DNA from: Mycoavidus sp. B2-EB
GTDB taxonomy: Bacteria; Pseudomonadota; Gammaproteobacteria; Burkholderiales; Burkholderiaceae
Length of the DNA stretch: 64,000 nt
Assembly (NCBI RefSeq): GCF_014218255.1
Contig: NZ_AP021872.1
Location: 1,798,001 to 1,862,000 of the forward strand
Direction: 5' to 3'
Under the pieces are notes generated by a model. That model ran no database searches. It was given only the letters and a program-made list of their open reading frames with translations, and was not told the DNA's origin. Position numbers and translations under genes: made by a program. Shown here piece after piece: positions 57,303-64,000 of this stretch (the stretch's first letter is position 1; each line of letters begins with the position of its first letter).

Positions 57303-59705
57303 TTAAACTACCTTTGTCTGCTGTCTCGCCATCTGCTCGATTTTGCTTGAGATTAACTTTCCTGTGTACGGCTCTAACTCACCATCCGCCAATTGAAGGA
57401 AAAGAATCGAAATTTGCGCGCCGCTCGTCCCTATACTTGCTCCATCCGCCGGTGGGCGGTTGCGAATACTAATACTAGCAGCATGCTCATCAATAATTTT
57501 CTTAACCGTGGCAAGTCCCAAGCCTGTACCTTTGGCCTTGCTCGTCACATAAGGTTCAAAAGCACGCGTAAGAATTCGTGCTGGAAAGCCAGAACCGTTA
57601 TCCATTACACTGAGCCTCACCGCTAAACAGTTCTTACTGGGTATGTCTGGGTGCTCATATTCTACTGCTTTTGTCTCAATCAGCACATGCGGCGCAAAGA
57701 CCTCTGCCACAGCGTCTTGTGCATTTTGCAGCAGATTGTGAATCACCTGGCGCAATTGCGTTGGATCACCCCGTATCATCGGCAATGGAGCTAAATCAGC
57801 TTGGATAAAGCTTTTCTCTTCGCCAACACCATAAAGCGCCAGCACCTCTGTGATTAAATCATTTAATTGCAAATCATGCAGCACTGTCGGCGGCATCCGC
57901 GCATATTCTCGAAAATCGTCAACCATCTGCTTCATCGCCGCCACCTGGTTAATAATCGTAGTTGCTCCTCGTCGCAAAACCTCCGCATCCGCAGGAGCAA
58001 GCTTTTCGGCTAACTTCATCTGCAGCCGCTCGGCCGAGAGTTGGATCGGCGTGAGCGGGTTTTTGATTTCATGCGCCAACCGACGCGCAACCTCACCCCA
58101 AGCGACCGAGCGTTGTGCCGAGATAATATCTGAAATATCATCAAACACAACCACATAACCTGCAATCACAGCGCCTTTCTCCGACACCACTTCACCGCTC
58201 GCTTCAATGGCTGGCAATAGTAAACGCGTCCCTCGCACGAGCAAGGTAAGCGGATCTACTTCTCCTTGGATCTGGATTTCAAATTGCTGCTGCCAGTGCC
58301 CCAGATCCCCCTCGATTGTCGCCAGTTCAGCATCTCGCACAGCAAAAGCCTTGCGTACCATTGAAGCAAAACCTGCCAAGGCAGTAATTTCTTCAAGCAA
58401 ATAATTCAAGTGCCCTTGCAACGGTTGGCGGAAGATTCGCTCAGCCCCGACGTTAGCAATCGTGAGGCGGAATTTCCGATCAAACACAAATACGCCCGCG
58501 GTTAAGTTCGCCAATACACTTTCAAGATAAGCTTTTGAATTCTCTAAGGCAACCCGATTACGTTCAACGGCTGCGTGCGCTTCCGATAACTGCCGAGTCA
58601 TTGCATTAAACGACTGCATCAAAAAACCAAGCTCATCGTTAGTGTTGATTTCATATTTTTGCCGATAATCGCCGCGCGCCACTTCTAGCGTACCTTGCGC
58701 CAGTAAAAAGAGGGGCCGAGCAAGCTGGTTGCCCAACCCAAACGCCAACATCATTGCAATAAAAGTTGCCAAAAAGAGGGCCAGCGTCAACGTGCCAATA
58801 TACATTTTACGCAATCCAGTGCGGCCCAATGCCTTTTCTTGGTAGTCACGCCAAGCACGTTGCATCTCCGCTGCGTTACGCGCCAATTGGGGCTGCACGG
58901 AGCGTGTTAACTGCAAAAAACGCTCATCTTGACGCCCTAAATTTTGATAATCAGCGGGGATCCGCACCACTACACGCAAACGGAGAGCGCCTTTGGCACT
59001 CTCCATGAGTTGGCCCGTAGATTCAGCGTCGAGTTCGCCTTCAAGTCCGGCATAACCGGCTGTCCGAGCTTGACGCAACATCATAGGAGTCGGTAAATCA
59101 TTTGGCACAAGGGCCGTAAAATTAGGAGAGGCTTGCGCCAACACCCGGCCTGTCGAAGATACGATAATGGCTTCTTGCACCCCAAATTGCTCGCGTAAGC
59201 GCAATAAAGTCAGCGTCAAATTGGTTTCATCTGCGGCCGCGAGCTGACTTGCTATCAAACGGCCATTATTATGCAGATCAGCTAATGAGTTATCGAGCAA
59301 GCCACGGCCAAGATCAAGCCCAGAGGCCAATGCCTTTTCAACATTTAAATCAAACCACGATTCAATACTGCGCGAAACAAATTGCAGCGAGACCAAATAG
59401 AGGATGCCACCTGGCAGCACCCCAACCAGAGCAAAAAATATGGCGAGTTTCGCGAGCAGCCGAGCACCAAATTTGCCTTGACGTAACCGAGTGACGATAA
59501 TCCATATCAGACCACCGACGATTAACATGAAAATCAGTGCAATCGCAATGTTGGCTGAATATAACCATGAATAATAGCGATCGAAAAACTCCGTATTGGC
59601 GCTACTCGCTAACGCCAACAGTACTAGCAACAATAACGCTACGATCGCTATTGTTGTGAGTAGCGATCGGACCACATAACGTGTGAAGGAAGCGTTACTT
59701 GGCAT
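57303..59705 (-). CDS. ntrY: Sensor histidine kinase NtrY-like
   Basis: An 800-residue membrane kinase. Three N-terminal spans (about 10-35, 48-70, 85-107) and one at about 310-335 surround a periplasmic domain. It has a HAMP segment (about 335-385), a PAS domain (ESVLANLTAGVFVFDRKFRLTIANVGAERIF), H-box RLAHEIKNPLTPIQLSAERL, N-box NLLQNAQDAV and G-boxes DNGSGFPARIL and KGTGLGLATVKKII. It ends one base before the regulator gene begins. Confidence 0.95.
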   Translation of the reverse strand: MPSNASFTRYVVRSLLTTIAIVALLLLVLLALASSANTEFFDRYYSWLYSANIAIALIFMLIVGGLIWIIVTRLRQGKFGARLLAKLAIFFALVGVLPGGILYLVSLQFVSRSIESWFDLNVEKALASGLDLGRGLLDNSLADLHNNGRLIASQLAAADETNLTLTLLRLREQFGVQEAIIVSSTGRVLAQASPNFTALVPNDLPTPMMLRQARTAGYAGLEGELDAESTGQLMESAKGALRLRVVVRIPADYQNLGRQDERFLQLTRSVQPQLARNAAEMQRAWRDYQEKALGRTGLRKMYIGTLTLALFLATFIAMMLAFGLGNQLARPLFLLAQGTLEVARGDYRQKYEINTNDELGFLMQSFNAMTRQLSEAHAAVERNRVALENSKAYLESVLANLTAGVFVFDRKFRLTIANVGAERIFRQPLQGHLNYLLEEITALAGFASMVRKAFAVRDAELATIEGDLGHWQQQFEIQIQGEVDPLTLLVRGTRLLLPAIEASGEVVSEKGAVIAGYVVVFDDISDIISAQRSVAWGEVARRLAHEIKNPLTPIQLSAERLQMKLAEKLAPADAEVLRRGATTIINQVAAMKQMVDDFREYARMPPTVLHDLQLNDLITEVLALYGVGEEKSFIQADLAPLPMIRGDPTQLRQVIHNLLQNAQDAVAEVFAPHVLIETKAVEYEHPDIPSKNCLAVRLSVMDNGSGFPARILTRAFEPYVTSKAKGTGLGLATVKKIIDEHAASISIRNRPPADGASIGTSGAQISILFLQLADGELEPYTGKLISSKIEQMARQQTKVV

Positions 59706-60273
59706 GTTGATTCACCACAAACTCGAATCGCTTCCAATCGGAAGCAAGCCTCCAATCACGGTTATTCACAGCATCAATTTGAAAGGGTTTAGGCATCAGT
59801 GCGGTATCCAACTGCATCCGCACGGACGCCGTGTAGACATTCCCCGGCACCACTACCGCGCGGTCGATGGTATGCCATACATTGACATGTTTAATGACCT
59901 TAAGAGCATCTACAAGGGTTGGGAAACCCAATTGCAAACCACCGCTTGAGAGTCGATACTGGCGTGTCAGCGGCTGATATGACAACCGTATGCTTTGCGC
60001 CACGCGCACGGTTTCCTCATCAAACCAATACCAGCGGGAGCGCGTCAATTCAAAATTAGTGGTGAAATAAAGTGGTATGCCCCGATTGATCGCATCTTCC
60101 AGGCTCTCGTTTAAAACAAACTCAAAACGAGCATCAAGCGCCCAGCCCAGATGATCGGCTTCAAGCGAGGCGCGCTGCACATAAATCGTATTCGCTTGCG
60201 CTGAAGCGAGTTCAGGCCAGATAAGCCCGGCAGCCACGATCCATTTGAGTAGAAAAAGACGCAAATCAGTCAC
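59695..60273 (-). CDS. DUF4390 protein
   Basis: A 192-residue protein with a signal peptide (WIVAAGLIWPELASA). Family motifs include ADHLGWALDARFEFVLNESLEDAINRGIPLYF and RSRWYWFDE, LSYQPLTRQYRLS. It lies between rsmB and ntrY with overlaps on both sides (4 and 11 bp), as in other Burkholderia. The function is unknown; a link to the envelope signal sensed by NtrY is possible. Confidence 0.9.
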   Translation of the reverse strand: MTDLRLFLLKWIVAAGLIWPELASAQANTIYVQRASLEADHLGWALDARFEFVLNESLEDAINRGIPLYFTTNFELTRSRWYWFDEETVRVAQSIRLSYQPLTRQYRLSSGGLQLGFPTLVDALKVIKHVNVWHTIDRAVVVPGNVYTASVRMQLDTALMPKPFQIDAVNNRDWRLASDWKRFEFVVNQHAK

Positions 60274-61613
60274 TGTTTACGAAAACGAGCATAAAAAAAT
60301 CCATCCCGATCCTCTATATTTGAGCCAGCGTCTGGTAGCGCAGTAGAGGGCAAAATTTGGCCCGGAGCACTCAATCGTACAGCATCTTGTTGTTTTCCTT
60401 CAAACCATTGCGCTTGGCCTTCACCTTCTATCGGGAAAATCGAGCAAGTAGCATAAACTAATTCACCACCTGGTTTTAACAATGGCCAAAGAGCCGCCAA
60501 CATACGCTGTTGTTCGCGCGCCAGCGCAGTCAAGTCAGTGGAGCGTCTGAGCCAGCGAATATCTGGGTGACGACGCACAATACCTGAACCAGAACACGGC
60601 GCATCAATCAGCACCCGATCAAATAGCTGCCCATCCCACCATTGCTCAGGAGAACTCGCACTCCCAATGCAGACCGTCGCGACTAACTGCAAACGATCTA
60701 GATTTTGCTTGATCCGCATGGCACGCGCCTGATCCACCTCAAGGGCGACTAAATCGATCTCCGCTAATTCAAGCAAATGTCCCGTCTTACCACCAGGCGC
60801 GGCGCACGCATCCAGCACCCGCATCCCGGGGCGAACCTCAAGTAATGGAGCGGCCCTCTGCGCACTCGCATCTTGCACCGAAACCACACCTTGCATAAAG
60901 CCGGGCACACGCTCCACGGGTAATGCACGCAATAACCGTACCGCACTTGGGCCTGCTGCTACGGCAGGAATCTGCGCAGTATGTAAGACATCAAGATATT
61001 CAGCAACGGTCGAACGGCGTTGATTAACGCGTAAAGTCAGCGGCGCATGCGTATTGCCGGCTGACAAGATCCCTTCCCACGCAGTAGGCCACGCAGCTCG
61101 TACCTCATCAATCCACCAGCGTGGATGATTCCAGCGTGCGACCGGGTTACGCATAATTTGCGCCAATAACGTAGCGCGCGAGCGCAAAAAATTACGCAAT
61201 ACGGCATTCACGAACCCTTTCATCGGATGGGTTTCAGGTTGTACGCTAGCCGCGCAAACGGCCTGGTCAACTACGGTGAAAGGTGCATAAATAGCCGCAT
61301 CAGGCTCATCGCTTAACAAAGCCAAAGCACAGGTCAACAGGTTTGCAACCGGTGCCGTAGGAGGTTTACGCACCAGCGCAGCAAGTAGTGCATCTGCCCG
61401 ACCTAATGCACGTAAGGTTCGGTAAGCAATGTCTTGAATTGCTCCACGTGCGGCGGGAACCTCAATTTCCGCAAATAATGCGGTCAGCGCAGCAGGCAAT
61501 GCCGTCCCAGCGCGAACTACAGCAAGCGCACGCGCTGCGTTATTAAGAGCAAAAGCAAGCGAATCTGGAGCCGGCTGCATAGCAAAATGAGAGGTCGTCT
61601 GGGTTACGGGCAT
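60270..61613 (-). CDS. rsmB: 16S rRNA (cytosine-5)-methyltransferase RsmB
   Basis: Methylates C967 of 16S rRNA. The N-terminal NusB-like domain (about 15-150) and the SAM domain with VLDACAAPGGKTGHLLE, LIDAPCSGSGIVRRHPDIRWLRR and the catalytic Cys in YATCSIFPIEGEGQ are all present. The length of 447 residues is normal. Confidence 0.95.
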   Translation of the reverse strand: MPVTQTTSHFAMQPAPDSLAFALNNAARALAVVRAGTALPAALTALFAEIEVPAARGAIQDIAYRTLRALGRADALLAALVRKPPTAPVANLLTCALALLSDEPDAAIYAPFTVVDQAVCAASVQPETHPMKGFVNAVLRNFLRSRATLLAQIMRNPVARWNHPRWWIDEVRAAWPTAWEGILSAGNTHAPLTLRVNQRRSTVAEYLDVLHTAQIPAVAAGPSAVRLLRALPVERVPGFMQGVVSVQDASAQRAAPLLEVRPGMRVLDACAAPGGKTGHLLELAEIDLVALEVDQARAMRIKQNLDRLQLVATVCIGSASSPEQWWDGQLFDRVLIDAPCSGSGIVRRHPDIRWLRRSTDLTALAREQQRMLAALWPLLKPGGELVYATCSIFPIEGEGQAQWFEGKQQDAVRLSAPGQILPSTALPDAGSNIEDRDGFFYARFRKQ

Positions 61614-61666
61614 TAAATAGAGGTGAATGTGTATAAATGGGTGTAAATGGGCGTATTATTGGTTGC

Positions 61667-61780
61667 ATGATCCTGTGCGATTTTAACGTTGATCGCCAAG
61701 ATCATTTTCGCGCTCTCGTCGAACAGAAATTTTTGAATCAACAGGGTAGTGGCCGCGGCGTTTGGTATGCAATTCGTTAA
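61667..61780 (+). pseudogene. C-terminal stub of a putative AlbA_2/RecG-like regulator
   Basis: A 37-codon frame ([31 protein letters not shown]) resembles the winged-helix end of AlbA_2-domain ATP-binding proteins. It overlaps the fmt stop by four bases on the opposite strand. The rest of such a gene is absent, so it is a leftover. The family call is tentative. Confidence 0.45.
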
Positions 61781-62748
61781 ACCGCAAAACACTGCCCTTC
61801 TCGCAACGCAAAACCTTTTAGAAACTCACTCACTGCAAGCCTTTTGCCGCCGGCTTTTTGCCATTGCGTAACCGTTAGCGCAGCCGCGCCACATGCAATG
61901 GTTACCGCATCGGGAGTGATTTGAATGATTTCTCCTGGCCTAGCCGTTTTGTGCGCGGCAACCGGCGTTGCTGCCCAGATTTTAAGAGGCTCTCCATCCA
62001 GCACCACTAGCGCGCCAGGGAACGGATCAAAAGCCCGCACTTGACGCGCAAGCACCTCAGCGGGCAATTGCCAATTAAGCCGCGCTTCCTGCTTGCTGAT
62101 TTTTTCTGCATAAGTCACACCTTCAGCAGGCTGTGGCGTTGTCTGCAGTTCACCTCGCTCGGCCAACATGTGAAGTTCTTCAACCAGCAGTTGTGCGCCT
62201 AAAGATGCCAACTTATCATGCAGCAATGCTGCCGTATCTGAAGTTAAGATGGGTATGGAGGCGCGCTTGAGCATGGGGCCCGTATCCAGCCCTGCATCCA
62301 TTTGCATTAAGGTGACGCCCGTTTGCTCGTCTCCTGCGGCAAGCGCGCGCTGGATTGGCGCCGCCCCACGCCAGCGCGGCAGCAAGGAAGCATGAACATT
62401 GATACAACCGTGCGGCGCAATCTCAAGCACGGCTTGCGGCAGCAACAAACCATATGCAACCACCACCATAACATCGTGCGGAGTTAAACGCAGTTGCTCA
62501 AGCGCAGCCATTGCTTGCGCCGGAAAGCGGCCATCCGCGCGTAGCGACGGAGGTTGGATAACCAGTAAGCCTTGTTTAAGAGCGAACTGCTTCACTGGAC
62601 TTGCCGCTAGCTTCATACCGCGGCCAGCCGGCCGGTCCGGTTGCGTCAGCACCAGCGGGACTACGAAGCCTGCTGCCTGAATCGCGGCGAGAGTGGTCGC
62701 AGCAAATGCTGGGGTACCCGCAAAAATAATCCTTAAATTACGCGACAT
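61777..62748 (-). CDS. fmt: Methionyl-tRNA formyltransferase
   Basis: Formylates initiator Met-tRNA. The N-terminal domain has [26 protein letters not shown], the catalytic [20 protein letters not shown] and DTGPML. The C-terminal domain recognises the tRNA ([21 protein letters not shown]). Usual length. It is upstream of rsmB in the same orientation, and normally lies next to def, which is not in this window. Confidence 0.95.
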   Translation of the reverse strand: MSRNLRIIFAGTPAFAATTLAAIQAAGFVVPLVLTQPDRPAGRGMKLAASPVKQFALKQGLLVIQPPSLRADGRFPAQAMAALEQLRLTPHDVMVVVAYGLLLPQAVLEIAPHGCINVHASLLPRWRGAAPIQRALAAGDEQTGVTLMQMDAGLDTGPMLKRASIPILTSDTAALLHDKLASLGAQLLVEELHMLAERGELQTTPQPAEGVTYAEKISKQEARLNWQLPAEVLARQVRAFDPFPGALVVLDGEPLKIWAATPVAAHKTARPGEIIQITPDAVTIACGAAALTVTQWQKAGGKRLAVSEFLKGFALREGQCFAV

Positions 62749-62806
62749 GAAAACAGCGCCTTGAGATATTCATTCTATGATGAGCGCTAGTGGCTACACA
62801 TCTAAT

Positions 62807-63667
62807 TCAAATTGGATACTGTCCGGTGCGCGTCATTTCCATCAAACGCGCCACCCTCTCCTCAACCTCGGGATGAGTTGAGAAAAGACGAGCAAGCGAG
62901 CCGCCTAAGAGAGGATTCATAATCATCATCTGGGCTGTCGCTGGATGAGACTCAGCCGCGGCAAAAGGAATTCCCTTTGCATAGCGATGAATTTTTTCAA
63001 GTGCTAAAGCCAGCGCTTGCGGCTCGCCAGAAATGAGAGCACCACCTCGGTCTGCTTCGAATTCACGCGCGCGAGAAATCGCCATTTGAATAAGCGCTGC
63101 GGCTAAGGGTGCAAAAATCGCCACGGCAAGACTCGCTAATGGATTAGTCGGACGACCATTTTCATCGCGCCCACCAAAGAACATGGCGAAGTTAGCCAAC
63201 GCTGAAATTGCTCCCGCCATCGTGGCGGAAATCGTTGAAAGTAAAATATCTCGATGCTTCACATGCGCTAGCTCATGCGCCATTACGCCTCGAATTTCGC
63301 GCTCGGATAAAATCCGCAAAAGCCCAGTGGTTGCAGCTACCGCAGCATGCTGCGGGTTACGCCCAGTAGCAAAAGCGTTTGGCGCCGCTTCATTAATTAG
63401 ATAGACACGTGGCATTGGCAATTCAGCGCGGATGGCTAATTCACGCACCATGCGATAAAACTGGGGCGCGCTCGTTTCATCAACTTCTTGCGCGTTATAC
63501 ATGCGCAACACCATTCGGTCGGAAAACCAATAGGAAAAAAAGTTCATGGCCAACGCAAATAACAAAGCGATCAACATTCCCCGCTGCCCGCCAATCATAG
63601 CGCCAATGGCAATAAATAGGCCGGTAATAGCGGCCATCAAAACAGTTGTTTTAAGCCAATTAAACAT
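62807..63667 (-). CDS. htpX: Membrane zinc protease HtpX
   Basis: An M48 inner-membrane protease of 286 residues for quality control of membrane proteins. There are two N-terminal spans, HELAH at 131-135, the third zinc ligand in REFEADRGG, and two further spans around 145-190. [14 protein letters not shown] is conserved. It may be heat-shock controlled, but no promoter is evident. Confidence 0.94.
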   Translation of the reverse strand: MFNWLKTTVLMAAITGLFIAIGAMIGGQRGMLIALLFALAMNFFSYWFSDRMVLRMYNAQEVDETSAPQFYRMVRELAIRAELPMPRVYLINEAAPNAFATGRNPQHAAVAATTGLLRILSEREIRGVMAHELAHVKHRDILLSTISATMAGAISALANFAMFFGGRDENGRPTNPLASLAVAIFAPLAAALIQMAISRAREFEADRGGALISGEPQALALALEKIHRYAKGIPFAAAESHPATAQMMIMNPLLGGSLARLFSTHPEVEERVARLMEMTRTGQYPI

Positions 63668-63793
63668 AGCTATATCCTACTCCTCGTACATCTTAATGCA
63701 CTCGTTTTACAGAGTACTTATCTCATCATTCTTCTTGGAAGAGATGGGGACGTATGCGCGCTTTGCAAGAACATCGCAAATTTTCACTTTATT

Positions 63794-64000
63794 CTATTGA
63801 TTCTGATTCAGGCTGAATTCTCGCCGCACATATGCGCGAAAGCGCTCATTTTCATCGCCCATTCTGCCGCCGCGCCAAATTTCCCGCCACGCATCCGGTG
63901 GCAAAGCCGAAAAACGATGGTCGGCTTTATCTAAAACCAAAGCAACCTGGCAGGTCATTGCATTTAAAGATGCGCTTTGCACGGGCTTAACGCCGATAAA
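63794..64000 (-). CDS. C-terminal part of a gene continuing beyond the window
   Basis: The frame is open to the window edge, so its start lies outside. The visible 68 residues include ALVLDKADHRFSALPPDAWREIWRGGRMGDENERFRAYVRREF and look soluble. I do not recognise a family. It precedes htpX on the same strand by about 130 bp. Confidence 0.6.
   Translation of the reverse strand, partial: FIGVKPVQSASLNAMTCQVALVLDKADHRFSALPPDAWREIWRGGRMGDENERFRAYVRREFSLNQNQ

Overview
The window looks like a chromosomal segment of a host-associated member of the Burkholderiaceae. The core gene blocks and protein sequences are of Burkholderia type: birA-coaX next to a heptose-1-phosphate adenylyltransferase gene, mreBCD-mrdA-rodA, gatCAB, metXW-ampG, hslVU-argB, rsmI/yraN/diaA/dolP, lipAB, ntrYX and rsmB-fmt-htpX. 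The DNA is visibly more AT-rich than in free-living Burkholderia, and the gaps hold broken integrases, transposase stubs and truncated transporters. This fits a genome-reduced symbiont such as the endofungal Mycoavidus/Glomeribacter group; that placement is an inference from style, not a measured phylogeny.

Layout. 1-3.4 kb: two unrecognised AT-rich genes, each built of internal helical repeats, around an internally deleted IS3-type transposase. 3.4-10.8 kb: a rearranged zone marked by one good tRNA-Lys(CTT), a duplicated tRNA-Lys with an extra base in its T-loop, a 43-bp 3' fragment of the same tRNA, and halves of two different tyrosine integrases. Between them lie mnmE, an HU gene with a small partner gene, a J-domain gene, a frameshifted small gene and a DUF1016 (YhcG-like) nuclease. 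10.8-14.3 kb: hldC-type gene, an unknown gene, coaX and birA. 14.4-18.3 kb: an operon for a dipeptide/oligopeptide ABC importer (two permeases, two ATPases) with no binding protein beside it. 18.3-24.8 kb: an array of Tat-type solute-binding proteins and LysR regulators, with a pair of short ORFs that share a stem-loop leader. The array ends in a fragment of a fourth binding protein fused to a truncated 2-hydroxycarboxylate transporter.

25.4-34 kb: tRNA-Phe, the queuosine genes queC-queE-queD, then the rod-shape cluster mreB-mreC-mreD-mrdA-rodA read from the minus strand, with a 0.5-kb insertion carrying an IS5-type stub between mrdA and rodA. 34-38.3 kb: gatC-gatA-gatB and an exonuclease III gene. 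38.5-47.2 kb, all minus strand: a GDPD-like lipoprotein lacking the usual metal residues, an M48 protease, ampG, metW, metX, argB, hslU, hslV and dksA. 47.4-51.2 kb: cytochrome c, a BON-domain lipoprotein, diaA, yraN, rsmI, a 50-residue lipoprotein and an IS3 orfA stub. 51.3-64 kb, all minus strand: lipA-lipB-ybeD, dat-dacA-type genes, a small hydrolase, a 2Fe-2S ferredoxin, ntrX-ntrY, a DUF4390 gene, rsmB, fmt, htpX and the tail of a further gene.

Most of the window is ordinary housekeeping: envelope growth (MreBCD, PBP2, RodA, PBP5-type carboxypeptidase, AmpG recycling), tRNA modification and charging (MnmE, queuosine, GatCAB, Fmt), cofactor synthesis (CoA, biotin, lipoate), proteolysis (HslVU, HtpX, M48) and peptide import. 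The parts most worth a second look are the repeat-protein genes at the left edge, the tRNA-Lys integration scar, and the LysR/binding-protein/short-ORF array.
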